From Mytilus galloprovincialis (Eukaryota; Mollusca; Bivalvia; Mytilida; Mytilidae): 64,000 bases of DNA. Position numbers and translations under genes: made by a program. The notes beneath the pieces were generated by a model that did no database searches, was not told where the DNA came from, and saw only the letters and a program-made list of their open reading frames with translations. This document shows, one piece after another, positions 24,090 to 36,541 of the stretch (position 1 is the stretch's first letter; each line of letters starts with the position of its first letter). The stretch covers positions 7,343,112 through 7,407,111 of the forward strand of contig NC_134842.1 of NCBI RefSeq assembly GCF_965363235.1, in the 5' to 3' direction.

Positions 24090-24761
24090 ACCTGGTTAGT
24101 TTGGCATCCGAATGAAATAAAGTGAATTTTACTTACATGCATGCATGACAAGTTAGAATAGTTATAATATAAAAAATAATTTTTATATGGCTACTATATC
24201 CATGATATCAATTTGTCCTTACATTTGTCTACCATGCTTACGAAACACAATATGTCTTTGAAAATTTGAAGGATTAGACTGTAGGGCCTTAATCATGTTA
24301 AGTACCTTTTGTCTCTTGTGGTGATTTGTCTCATTTAGTTTAAACATATTTATTTATAGTGGATTTGGGAAACAAGTTTTTGCAACTTTTATTAATCACT
24401 TTCCACTTTGCAGGTGCAAGTGCTGCCTTGTCTTATTGGCAACATCTTCTTATTTATATATATATATATCAATATCTGTATATAACTTTGATATTATTTT
24501 ATTTACCTATATATATAATATATCTGTATATATATATACATGTATAGGGTTAATAAAATAATATCAAAGTTATTTTCGAAATTAACATACCGGTATATGC
24601 AGACACTGTTTTAAATGTTGCATCCATCTGACTTCCAACTACACACACACACATTTTCTTTAATCATGTTTATAAACACAACAATAGAAAACTTTGAACT
24701 ATTTTATTTGATATGTTGAACCCAAATGAATGAAGCTAAATGTTTTTCTTGATATTTTCAG
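24090..24761. other. Region upstream of ZNHIT3
   Basis: AT-rich with TA microsatellite at 24450-24545. The bases 'gatattttcag' just before the ATG look like a splice acceptor, so the 5' untranslated exon and promoter probably lie further upstream, but I cannot place them. Confidence 0.4.
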
Positions 24762-27700
24762 ATGACAAAAAAGCAAGTGTGTGAAGTTTGCACAGAAAAT
24801 GAATCCAAATATAAATGTCCAGCTTGCCTTCTGAAATAGTAAGGCCATTTATTTATAGTTGTTGTTTATTATTAATATTATACCTTGAATTATATGATAA
24901 TTATTTGATAGGCTAATACAGAATTATGTTTCATAGTTTTCCAAAAATTGGCAGGGTCGCTAATTAAACCAAACAAATTAAAGCCTCCATTGAACAACCC
25001 TATTATTCCTACATTGTAGGTGAATAACCCTTTTAGTAACTCATTGAGCAAGTGTTAACTCCCAATTATAAAGTATGACGTCACTTAACGTCTGATAAAC
25101 AAAAACAAATATGGCAACAGCCAGGTGAGAATCCCTTTGAGTAACGAAGAATCAAGATCAAACAAGGCTTGAAAATTCATCTAGTGTTGACAATATCTCT
25201 TATAAACAGCCCTTTTCAGGGCCATCTACATTTACAGATGAGAGTATATACAAAAATGTTAATGTACACAAAACAATTTCTAATGTAAGTGTTTTGACAA
25301 TCTATTACAATATTTTAATTACTTTTAATTGTTTGTTCGGTATAATAAACATGACAAAACAGTTATGGCCCTTTGAGTTGGTAATTATCCAAAATTGTCA
25401 ACCAAAGTATATTTTATGAATCAACTCCTCAGCGGCCATAACTGTATTTTGTGTCACATTGTTTTACATTGAATAAAACTTTGAACACATTCATTGACAA
25501 ATTTGCAATCTACATTGTGTATACATGGTATAGAAACTTATGAACTATGAAGCCAAAGGAGCATATATATAATGAACATGAATTTGGTAACCCAGGGAGA
25601 AAAATCTCATAGCATTTATCTTAACATTCTTGGTGATCATGGTGATAGTGTCAAGAAAGTTGAAACCTATCAATCATGTCAATGTAAAAAAAATGAATAA
25701 CAAATAAACAAGCAATCCTACAAAATAATGTTTCCTGATTTAATTTTATACGGCCATTTACAGGATGTTTTATGGTATTCCTCTGTCCGTCCGTCGTCAA
25801 CATGTCAGACATTAACTCAAACACATTATCAAAAGCACTTTAACCATTTTGCATAAAACTTTGGTAATTGTTTATATCTATTGATGTGAGCTCCCTTTAG
25901 TTTTTTTTAGCTCACCTTTCCTAAAGGGAAATGTGAGCTTTTGCCATCACTTGGCGTCCGTCGTCGTCGTAAACTATTTCAAAGATCTTCTCCTCTGAAA
26001 CAACTGAACCAATTTAAACCAAACTTCATCTGATTGATTCCTAGGGTATCTAGAATAAAGTTTGTGTTTTAATTCCCATTTCATCAAAAAACATGGCCGC
26101 CATGGCTAAAAATAGAACATAGGGGTAAAATGCAGTTTTTGGCTTATAACTCAAAAACCAAAGCATTTAGAGCAAATCTGACATAGGGTAAAATTTTTTA
26201 TCAGCTCAAGATCTAACTGCCCTGAAATTTTCAGATGAATCGGACAACCCATTTTTAGGAAATTTTTGCTATTTTTGGTTATTATCTTGAATATTATTAT
26301 AGATAGAGATAAACTGTAAACAGAAAAATTGTTCAGCAAAGTAAGATTTACAAATAAGTCAACTGGTCCAAAATGGTCAGTTGACCCCTTTAGGAGTTAT
26401 TGCCCTTTATAGTCAATTTTTAACCATTTTTCGTAAATCTTAGTTATCTTTTACAAAAATCTTCTCCTCTGAAACTACTGGGCCAAATAAAATCAAACTT
26501 GGCCACAATCATCATTGGGGTATCTAGTTTAAAAATTGTGTCCAGTGACCCTGCCAACCAACCAAGATGGCCACCATGGCTAAAAATAGAACATAGGGGT
26601 AAAATGCAGTATTGGGCTTATAACTTAAAAACCAAAGCATTTAGTGCAAATCTGACAGTGGGAGAAATTGTTTATCAAGTCCAGATCTATCTGCTCTAAA
26701 ATTTTCAGATGAATTGGACAACTGGTTGATAGGTTGCTGCCCCTGAATTGGTAATTTTAAGGAAATTTTGCTGTTTTTGGTTATTATCTTGAATACTATT
26801 ATAGATAGAGATAACCTGTAAACAGCAATAATTTTCAGAAAAGTAAGATTTACAAATAAGTCAACATGATTGAAATGGTCAATTGACCCCCTAAGGAGTT
26901 ATTGTCCTTTATAGTCAATTTTTAAAAATTATCATAAAATTTGTAAATTTTTTCTAACATTTTCCACTGAAACTACTTGGCCAAGTTCATTATAGATAGA
27001 GATAATTGTAAGCAGCAAAAATGTTCAGTAAAGTAAGATGCACAAACACATCACCATCACCAAAACACAATTTTGTCATGAATCTATCTGCGTCCTTTGT
27101 TTAATATTCACATATACCAAGGTGAGCGACACAGGCTCTTTAGAGCCTCTAGTATGAATTTTAGATTTTATGTTTCCGAATTAAGGGGTTTTAGTCATTA
27201 AAAAAGGGTGAATTTTCCAGTTTTTCATTTTAACAAAGTTACATCTGTGTCAATGTGTGTTAAACTAAGACGCTCTGCATGCCATCTGACAGTATATCCA
27301 CATGTATGTTAATGAACCTTAACTTTTTTATGAACCAGATGATGGTTTTATCTGGTTTGCAATGTTATATTTACTTGCATTATAAAAGTATGATTGTTAA
27401 AGAGACAATTATCCACCAGAAATTAAAATATAAAGATTTAAATATTCCTGTGGTATAAAATTAAAGTAGACTCCCTTCCTAACCTTAATTGTAAAGGTAT
27501 AACCAATAGATATTTTAATTATAAGTATAATTTATGTATTGAGAACCACAATGGACTGCATTCTCGTAAACTACATTGTCGTAAACTGTTTCAAGACATA
27601 TGATTAAAGAAAAATATACTTGTGCATGGTTGTCTAGATCTGATTACATAACTATTTTGTTTCTGTTTTATTTTTCAGTTGCTCATTGCTATGTTACAAA

Positions 27701-30700
27701 AAACACAAAGGTATGAATTAAACACTAGAATTTTCTGGGATGATTGGTATGACGTATTGTATATCTTGTAATATTTATTTAAATTTAAAAAATATATAAA
27801 CTTTTTATGTCATTGATTATATACCAAACCCTTTAAATACATGATGGATTGATCGATTCATTGATAATGTCAATGGTTAACATCACTTTCAGTATTATTA
27901 TTATTTTTATGGCAGACAATTTTTTTTCAAATCTTACTCATTCCTGCCATAGTTGAAGGTTGATAACTATGTTGTTAAAGATATCACAACTTAATATTTT
28001 TAACTGATATTCAGTTTTTAGTTATAATGGTTATAATTTTTATAGTACATGTATAATTCTAACAGTTTCAAACTCATTCTGTACTATATTGTCATGATTA
28101 ATTTGAAAGTACTTAGCATTCTAGCATTAACTTGTTTAGAAACATTGAAAAGCTTACTGATAATTAGATTATGCCTGCATCTATAAGCATTACTAGGCCA
28201 ATGACAAAGCATTTGTGTGCTGTTTTTTTTTAAACATTTCAAAAAGTTTCAAAAAGTAATGCTTGAACTCTATTTCAGATTTCAAATATTTCATTATTTT
28301 CTCAAAATAATGAAAATACAAATGTACCAACAAAAGTCAGTTTATAGGTGTTATTTTGTAAGAGATTCAAAAAAAAGTTTTGAACAAAGCTATCCAAGAC
28401 ATGTTATCACCTTGTGCATACAATTTTCAGGAATTATAGAGAATCTGATTTATCATGTATATGCCAGCTTCTAATAAAATAAATGTGCAATATAGATTAA
28501 AACAATCACCTTCCTATCCTCTATCTTATATTCATTTTTAAAGAAAATCCCTCTCTTTAGGTAATTTTAAAGAGCTCAAGGTACCATTTTCAAACCAATA
28601 ACTTCTTAATGTATATTCTTAAACAAATGTATGGTACTTCAAAACAGGAGTGGAAGTGTACACAAACCATGCAAATAGCCTTAAATTGTTACAACATTAT
28701 TGAAAATACAAGTATTGGTATACACAATCTCACTGTTATTCACAAACACATTATTGAAAATACAAGTATTGGTATACACAATTTCATTGTTCACAAAAAC
28801 ATTATTGAAAATACTAATACCAGTACTGGTATAAACAACCTCATTAAGATGCCTCAGTGGCTGAGCTGTCTAAGTAGTTACTACTGTAATCACTAGCCAG
28901 TCAACACTGAGGTTGTAAGTTCAAACCCCGCTCATGCGGGTGCACTTGACTCCAAGCTTAATTGACTAGGATAGTCAGTTTTCCTTTTGAAGGTCTGTGG
29001 TTTTCTCTGGGTACTCTGGCCTCCTACACCAATAAAAACTGGCTGCCAAGAAATAGTCTAAATGCGGTGCTTAGAAGTGGCGTTAAAACACCATCAATCA
29101 AAAAAACAATTACAGTTTCATTGTTATTCACAGAAGCTTGCAAAGACACCAGAGACAAGACAGAACAAACAAAGAAGAGTGAAGAAGACACCAATGTTAT
29201 TCATTCAGGTAGTTAGGCTTGATATAAAGATGTATGTTAGATTTTTATTTTAGTTTGCTTAGATTTTTACAAAATTGAAATTCAAACAACATCTTTTAAG
29301 TTGTGTTTCCAAAAGGGTGTTGCTCTCAATAAAATGATAACACCAATTAGAAATTAAACTGAACTATATGCAAAGAAGTTTCAACTTACCTTATGACTTT
29401 CTTTTATTTGTTTACATGCATTAACCTTTTGACATTTTTATTTTAGTTTGCTTAGATTTTTAAAAAATTGAAATTCAAACAACATCTTTTAAGTTGTGTT
29501 TCCAAAAGGGTGTTGCTCTCAATAAAATGATAACACCAATTAGAAATGAAACTGTGGACTATATGCAAAGAAGTTTCAACTTACCTTATGACTTTCTTTT
29601 ATTTGTATACATGCATTTAGCTTTTGACATAATTTTCGCAAATTATACAATGCTTTTCTATATATTTACAGTTGAACAGACTGAAGAAAGAGTTTCCGTT
29701 GAAAAGTTGGAAGAATTAGGTATTCAGTACTTTGATTTTGTAGTTACACATGATGTTCTGGAAGTCCTTCTAAATATAGCATGTTGGTTTACTGAAACTA
29801 TATTAACTAGCATACTATTTTATAGTACATCTACCATACAAACATCGGTTTGAAAGGATCAAAATATAAATATAAAATCAGAAAAAGATACATTCATGTA
29901 AATTCAAACACCAGTTTAATCACGTTCACACACTTTTCTTTTTTAATTCGCATTTATTCGAATTAACTTATTCACATTTTGTTAATCCGAATTAAAAGTT
30001 AACATCGTTAGGACAGTAAAGCTAATTTGAGGCCCATTCCAATTCAAATTAGAATTGACGTTAGGACGTTAAACGTTTCGAATGCGAATTAAACTAATTT
30101 GAATTAGTTAATGCGAATCGAATTCGAATTACGTGTGAACTCAGCATTAGTTAACAGCGACACTGAGCGTCTGAGTAGGAATACTTTTACATTTGCTCTA
30201 AATATGGGAGTAAATGTGATGTGGCATCTAAAGAGAGAGAAACATTTATCAGAAGTCTTTTGTTTTGCTTTATCTTACTCGTTTGTCAATTTGTAATAAT
30301 ATTGTGTCATATTGCAACTTATATTGCAATAATTAAAAATTGGCTATTATATGACTTCACAAAAACATAAACATGATAAATGAAATTCATTTTCCGCAAA
30401 TAGTATGCACAATTTAATATAGGCTCAAAATGATCAAAATAATTTTTTTCCCAATCCAAAAATTACTTTCATGTAAGTTCATCAACATCAGACATCAAAA
30501 GGACTATTTTTGTTAGCGTAGTACATGTACTACTTTTACATAATATGTTTTAAATATTAGTGAGTGAATTAGTGATGTGATAGTTTAGCAAATATGTCCC
30601 AATGTATTTTTCGTATTACTTCATTTATTTGTATACATGGATTTACCGTTTGAACTTGTTGAAATATTATCAAATCTATAGAAATACTTTTATTTTTCTT

Positions 30701-31757
30701 AGCAGATGAACAAACAGAAGATAGAGTTTCAGTAGAAAAATTGGAAGAATTAGGTATTGTACTTTGATTATTATTATGCAACTATTGATGTAAATTGAAT
30801 TAGTTCAGTGATTTCATTGTCATTCTGAAAAAAAGATTACATTTATTTTCTATCATTCTAGTCTCAAAGATTCAATCTTATAAGCAATGGCTCAATGATT
30901 AGCACAGAAAAGCTATTAGGTGCTGTGAGATAGTTGGTGCAGCAATCATATCATAGATTTTATATGAATGTTGATTTTTAACTAAATTCCCAAGATATTT
31001 TGTGATTTGCAGATTGAGTGTTATCTCCCTTTTAATAAATCATCTATGTTAGTTGAAAATGGCTAGAACTAGTATATCAATGTGCACATTTTTGCATTAA
31101 CAACAACTGACATGTTTACACAAAAATCTTTCTGAGGTAGTCAAAAGTTTTCATACAACTTTTAAGTAGTTCATTTTTAAGGGCTCCACCAGTTAAAAAG
31201 TACACTTTTAAAGCCAACTCACATATGTTGGTATCAGTCACCATTGTCACAATTACGACGTTACACACTTAAATATAGTTCACAATATTTCTCATATCTG
31301 TGTACATATGCACAAATGAACTGTGAACAATGTAAGTTTTATTTTCAGAGTAGTTCACTCAAGATTGCTCAAGAGGGAAAACAGCAACTTGTACACAAAA
31401 TGTTAACTTTAGACTTTTTAGTTTTGGATTCTGTCTTCAACTTATCTGCTTTATATCAATATTACAAAAAAAAATATCAATGCAAAATGTATATGCATGA
31501 TATGAAAGACTTTAACAATCTTTATACACAGTATCTAAAAATATTTTTCCTCTTATTTTGTAGAGCACTCTGTGCCCTTGAGACAGATGTTGGAGAACCC
31601 ACATTTACGTACAATATTACAAAATTTGGCCAAATCAGCGAACCCTGCCAAACAAATGGAGAAATTCATGCATGAACCTTTATTCCTGGAATTTGCTGAC
31701 GAATGTTTACAAACTGTTGAACCTAGTGCACCAGATGTAGAGATGGATTCAGATTAA
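24762..31757 (+). CDS. ZNHIT3: Zinc finger HIT domain-containing protein 3
   Basis: Coding exons are 24762-24838, 27679-27710, 29134-29208, 29672-29719 (exon A), 30706-30753 (exon B) and 31564-31757, all with GT-AG borders and matching phases. Exons 1-2 encode the zf-HIT fold: MTKKQVCEVC, KCPACLLKYCSLLCYKKH, treble-clef cysteines and the final Cys/His set. An acidic linker follows (EEDTNVIHS), then EQTEERVSVEKLEEL, then the last exon with LRQMLENPHLRTILQNLAK, FMHEPLFLEFADECL and VEPS. These match the human ZNHIT3 C-terminal region that binds NUFIP1 during box C/D snoRNP assembly. Exons A and B encode near-identical 16-residue segments with the same 1-1 phase, so either or both could be used. 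With one copy the protein is about 141 residues, similar to the human 155. Introns carry a 1.2-kb repeat and a SINE. Confidence 0.93.
25909..27152. mobile_element. Dispersed element with AGCTCACC/GGTGAGC ends and an internal duplication
   Basis: It starts 'agctcacctttcctaaaggg' and ends 'ggtgagcgacacaggctc' plus a short tail. The middle is an internal tandem duplication: 'ctaaaaatagaacatagggg' at about 26105 and 26580, and 'attattatagatagagataa' at about 26290 and 26800. No coding capacity. It lies in ZNHIT3 intron 1. Confidence 0.7.
28610..28845. repeat. Short tandem 'aacattattgaaaatacaagtattggtata' repeats
   Basis: Three to four degenerate copies just upstream of the SINE, in ZNHIT3 intron 2. 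Confidence 0.7.
28848..29110 (+). mobile_element. tRNA-derived SINE, bivalve Meta-domain type
   Basis: The head 'cagtggctgagctgtctaag' fits a Pol III A box and 'ggttgtaagttcaaacc' fits a B box. The body has the words 'gggtgcacttgactccaag', 'gtactctggcctcctacacc', 'aactggctgcc' and 'ggcgttaaaacaccatcaat', typical of bivalve SINEs with the Meta-domain. It ends 23 bp before ZNHIT3 exon 3. A second, head-truncated copy is at 50665-50857. Confidence 0.8.
29243..29630 (+). repeat. 193-bp tandem duplication in ZNHIT3 intron 3
   Basis: 'tttttattttagtttgctta' starts at about 29242 and again at about 29435, followed by nearly identical sequence for 193 bp. The second copy leads into exon A, and similar 'cttttatttgtatacatg' sequence precedes exon B near 30620, so the same neighbourhood was duplicated more than once. 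Confidence 0.85.
29672..29719 (+). CDS. ZNHIT3: ZNHIT3 duplicated exon, copy A
   Basis: 48 nt, phase 1 at both ends, encoding VEQTEERVSVEKLEEL between 'tttacag' and 'gtattc'. It is the first of two homologous exons. Confidence 0.85.
   Translation: MNRLKKEFPLKSWKN
29923..30145. mobile_element. Palindromic MITE-like sequence rich in GAATTAA/TTAATTC
   Basis: Inverted ends GTTCACAC (left) and GTGTGAAC (right), with multiple 'attcgaatt', 'gcgaattaa' words in both directions. About 220 bp, non-coding, in the intron between ZNHIT3 exons A and B. Confidence 0.65.
30706..30753 (+). CDS. ZNHIT3: ZNHIT3 duplicated exon, copy B
   Basis: 48 nt, phase 1 at both ends, encoding DEQTEDRVSVEKLEEL. The acceptor is a tandem TAGCAG, so a CAG-including form (one extra Ala) is possible. 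It differs from copy A by silent and conservative changes, suggesting selection on the protein. Confidence 0.85.
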
Positions 31758-32423
31758 ATTGTCAAATTCAAATGTTTTTTTTTCTGTCAGATGTCTTCCA
31801 TACAGCTGATTGCATTGTAGAGCTATTTTTAAATTTATGACTTCAGAAACTTTTACGAATATAGATAAAGTAAGATGTGGTATGAGTGTCAATAAGTAAA
31901 CTCTCTGTCCAAGTCACAATTTGTAAAAGTCAACCATTATATTTTAAAGTCAAAATATGTTCAACATGAAGCCTTTGTGCATAACGGACAGCAAATGAGA
32001 AAACCAACAGTTTGTGCACAGATTTTCCTGAATTGTAGTGATTAATCTGACATTTTTGTCCATTCTTCATAAATAACATTAATATAAATGCATTGAATAA
32101 TTCCTGAATTTACAGTAATCAAGTTGACATAGAACACTTTGTGTAAGGTGTGCTCTTAAACTGTCAAACTGTTGTTGACTGTACTGTGGTCATATGTAGC
32201 ATGTTGATTGGATGATGGTGTGTGGGAAAAATTACCATTTATATGTTTCCTTTGTGGTTAGTATGTGTCTATAAGTATTAGGGTGGTTTTGTCTTGACGT
32301 TCTTTTAATTTCTTCTTCCCAAAATATACAACAAAACAGTCTTTATCAAACTTTGGTGTCATGTTGTTATTTATATGGTCCTCTGATGCTTTATAGTAAG
32401 GTTATTCTCACTGTGTGGGTTAT
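31758..32423 (+). other. ZNHIT3: ZNHIT3 3' flank and untranslated region
   Basis: AT-rich, with a diverged copy of the 'gtggtatgagtg' dispersed repeat at about 31875-31985. The transcript end is not clear. Confidence 0.4.
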
Positions 32424-33079
32424 TCAGTATACAACAAGAATGTGTCCAAAGTACATGGATGCCCCACTTGCATTATCATTTTCCATGTTCAATGGACCGT
32501 GAAATTGAAAAAAAAATCTAATTTAGCCTTAAAAGTAAAAAGATAACCAATAGGGAACATGTGTACTAGGTTTCAAGTTGATTGGACTTTAACTTCATCA
32601 AAAACTTTAACCTGAAACTCACACTTTTAATTTCTATGTTCAGTGGACCATGAAAATGGGGTCAAAAGTCTAATTTGGTTTAAAAATAAGAAAGATCATA
32701 TCATAAAGAACATGTGTACTAAGTTTCAAGTTGATTGGACTTCAGTTTCATCAAAAACTACCTTGACCAAAAACTTTAACCTGAAATTCACACTTTTAAT
32801 TTCTATGTTCAGTGGACCATGAAAATGGGGTCAAAGTCTAATTTTGTTTTAAAATAAGAAAGATCATATCATAAGGAACATGTGTACTAAGTTTCAAGTT
32901 GATTGGACTTCAGCTTCATCAAAAACTACCTTGACCAAAAACTTTAACCTGAAGTGGGACGATGGACGGACAGAGGAACGAACGAACGGACGGACAGACG
33001 AACGAACAGACGGAAGGACGCACAGACCAGAAAACATAATGCCCCTCTATCTATCTAATGACTATTGTAGGTGGGGCAT
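32424..33079 (+). mobile_element. 'gaccagaaaacataatgcccc' repeat, long copy with internal tandem units
   Basis: It starts 'acaagaatgtgtccaaagta' with 'gatgccccacttgcatt' and ends 'taggtggggcataa', so the ends carry short inverted GCCCCAC/GTGGGGC. The middle has three tandem units of about 130-150 bp ('gtactaagtttcaagttgat' at about 32560, 32715 and 32885) and a GAACGAACGGACG run. Non-autonomous and non-coding. Confidence 0.8.
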
Positions 33080-33574
33080 AACTAATACAATCATTATAAG
33101 ACACACTGAAATTACTTCCCTATATATATATAATTTTATTTATAGTGCAACCTGATATAACATTTTTACATACATTAATACAAAGTCAATCAGCCAGCCT
33201 TCAAAGGCTTAGGAAGCACTGTCAATTTATATCTATAATTTGTGCTAATATTTAAAATATGAAATTAATACTTCAAGAACATTTTAAAACAAGATTATTT
33301 AAATATCACAATGAGAAAGTAACTGAGTTCTGATATTTGAAATATTGAATATATAGTTTGACACTATGCCAGTGAATATTAACTATAAAATAAGGGAAAC
33401 CTACATGAGGCTTCTATAGGAAGTATCTAGGGTGGCAGGGGTAAAGTAAAATAGTGATATATATTCTCCTACCAACAGTTGACATCATAAAATAATCTAT
33501 TGGTGAACATAAACTTGCTCTCCTTGGGTAAAAATTAAGTTAAGGTTGGATAAAAATAAGAAATATAAAAAGAA

Positions 33575-33695
33575 GATGTGGCATGAATGCCAATGAGACA
33601 ACTATCCACAATAGACCAAATGACACAACAACTAACAACTATAGGTCAACGTACAGCCTTTAACAATGAGCAATGCCAATAACGAAAGTCAAAGA
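33575..33695 (+). repeat. Dispersed mussel-type repeat
   Basis: 'agatgtggcatgaatgccaa' to 'cctttaacaatgagcaatgc' is a good copy of the family seen in reverse at 6600-6730. Confidence 0.7.
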
Positions 33696-33699
33696 ATAT

Positions 33700-36541
33700 T
33701 TTCCTTCAATTTGTGTTTGTTCCTGCTTTAGAATGGCAATAAGTAAAATAAAGTGCAAATATATGACAAAGTTTATTTTCTAAATATCATATAGAGATAA
33801 CAAAATATATGAAAAAGTTTTGTATATAAAAAATAACAAACATATTGCCCCAAGTTAGTTTTTGAAAGTAACAGTGTTGTGAAATACAGTAGCAGTACTA
33901 GTTATCAACATGGAAATAGTTTAAACAACCAAAACTAAACAAATCATAATACAAAAATATTAATATTGTTTCCGATCTACAAGGCAACAAAAGTATACTG
34001 AAAAATGTTCTACAGTATTGCAGTTATACATATCTAACACAGCTTGTTCCTTTATTTTATTTCATTAAAACACATGCACATGAGAAAATATACTAAGAGA
34101 CATTAAAATAAACAAACATGTGAAGAATTATTCTTATTTGAATTTATCTATGTTTTGTCTGGATTGGACAAAGTCAGCTAATTATAGGATGGTGATATTG
34201 GTCTGGCACATTCATCAAAGTTGTGAACCTGCTATTAAGAAATTATTTAGATATTGTTTTCTCATTTTTCCTGAATGGGAACAAGGTGATTTATAAGCAG
34301 TTTTGTTTAGTTTTAAACCCAGCCAGACCTTTGGAATTCTACACCTTCCATTTTGGATTTGTTTTCAAGATTTTAATTTTTGTACATTTTTTATATCTGT
34401 ATATTTAAATGTGCAGTATAGACCATTCACCATTGTTTAACCCGAACAACCCAACCCGGCCATTCAAACTTTAATCCATTTTTTCTGCATAACATAATAA
34501 TTTCTGTTATATCAAAATTATTTTTATTTGCAATATTTCTCTCCTACAAAACAATTTGATTGTCTATTTGTTAAATACATTTTAAAGATCAAATGTAAAA
34601 AAAAAAATGTTGACCATCACCACATTTGTAGCAAAATTCAGAGATTCAAATCTGCAGCTCACATTAGACATACAAAATAATCATGTATAAAATGTAGCAA
34701 ATGTTGAACAATTAAAGTTATTTCACCTGTTAAATATATCTATTTCCTATTTACAAAATATTCAACATCAGTAAAACAATGTCCCTTTTTGGCAAGATAT
34801 ATTCATCTATACTCAAAAATCCTTTTTAAACATCTATCATATTGTTTTTAAATACTTATCAAATGGAAACAAACATTGTCATCAGACTTAAAATGTTGTA
34901 AGATAACATCTTATATTATTAATCATAACTTCAATCATATTGAAGTTAAGTAACCTTGAATGGTACTACAATTTGACTATTTAGAATAATGTAAACTTGT
35001 TATATAACTAAGCAAGTCCAGCGTTCTGAACCATAACAAGCAATTTAAAATAGAACTGTGGTAAATACCATTGTTTTCAAATTCCTAGATATGGGAGACA
35101 ACTATTTAAATCACAAAACTAGGTAAATGAGGATTTAATCAGACAAACATAAACAGCTCTGAGACGCTCTTTCATCAAAAAATAAATATACGATAAACAA
35201 AAGTGAAAACAAACATGAGATAAAACTTGCAAAAAACATCAAGATTGCATGTGTTAGCTTGCTAAGCATACCACACTTGATTACACTTGTAATACAAAGA
35301 ATCAGTATAGATACAGATTTACTTGAGATCATAATCCAACACACATCCCTAAATATTATGCATGCATTGTTAATCTAGTCAAAACAAAATAGTTTCTTTA
35401 AACCACAACTAAGCTACAAGATTTTAGCTACATTATCATTAAATAAACCCTTTAATTAAATTTCGAAATATTAAACAATAATATTGCATCCCTTAACCAT
35501 TCAGACAAATGTTGTTCTATCTAAAAAACAACTTATACACAAAAGAGAACAAGTCAAGTATACATTTAGCATTAAATATACATTGTACTAAACTAAAATT
35601 ACATTCCTTAATCACCAGACAAAAGTTGTACTATCTAAAAAGCATGTACTGAAAAATTGTACAAGTATAAATTAAAATCCCTGTACCAAGTCAGGAATAT
35701 GACAATTGTTATCCATTCGTTTGATGTGTTTGGACTTTTGATTTTGCCTTTTGATTTTGGACTTTCCTTTTTGAATGAGTTCAGTATTTTTGTGTTTTTA
35801 CTTTTTCAGAATTTTTAAATACCAGTATTTAGTGGTTTAAATTTCAAACAACACATGACAAGGCAAGTATGATTAAAGAGAATTTATAGATATAAGAAAA
35901 TGTGGTATGAGTGCCAATGAGACAACACTCCATCTATTCACAATTTGTAAAAGTGAACCATTATAGGTCAAAGAATGGTCTTAATTAGTGATATTCCACA
36001 AAAAATACCACTTATATCTCACATTGTTGTGCATCAATAAAACATATTTTAAATTTACAGTACACATATAAGAGATCATAAAAACATTCGTACATACAAC
36101 AAATAACCATTATCAGTGATTATAACAGAATGCTTTCTCTAAAAAATAAGACAAATTCAAGCGGTTGATACATTATACAGCAAAAAATTGACAAAACAGT
36201 ATTCTTAATATACATTCTAGATACAATGAAATTGTCCCCCCTCCAAATCTCTTGTTATTTTTTCATACTCATTATAATTTGCTGTGTATTTCTATTACTT
36301 AAATTTTAAGTTGTTCTCAAGTTGGTCAATTATGAAAACATACTACAGAACAGAGCCTAATCTGTTGATGTCCAATGTAAAAATTAACTTCTATGCAACA
36401 TTGTGACTATTGTAAACAAAGGTACATCATTTGACATTTGGTTATTTCCTGTCATATTATTTTTCTTAATGTCAAGTATCAAATGACCAATATATGTTAT
36501 GGACACTCCTTTCATTAATTCAGTTCTAAAATATGAAAACT
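33700..36541. other. Gap between ZNHIT3 and GUSB
   Basis: AT-rich and without a supported gene. A diverged dispersed repeat lies at 35890-35975. The left end of the GUSB 3' untranslated region is probably here but has no clear marker. Confidence 0.4.

Larger units (their letters stand above)
19950..24090 (-). mobile_element. Reverse-strand RNase H-bearing LINE, broken into pieces by three inverted-repeat insertions
   Basis: LINE coding pieces occur in order on the minus strand: an RT thumb piece (about 24085-23850, with EYAFAVWSHLSKQHI and QQQAARFIMSDYRR), a complete RNase H domain (22610-22056), a C-terminal CCHC tail (21840-21336) and a 3' end (20110 down to about 19950). Between them lie elements at 22667-23552, 21858-22055 and 20111-21317. 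RNase H plus this tail points to the I/Jockey-like branch; I cannot name the clade. Confidence 0.75.

Noticed and set aside
28860-28930. A functional tRNA gene
   Set aside because: A and B box-like words are present, but the stem pairing is poor and the body continues as a SINE.
29494-29853. 119-residue plus-strand frame
   Set aside because: It contains ZNHIT3 exon A, but the flanks are intron; the splice sites and protein match support only the 48-nt exon.
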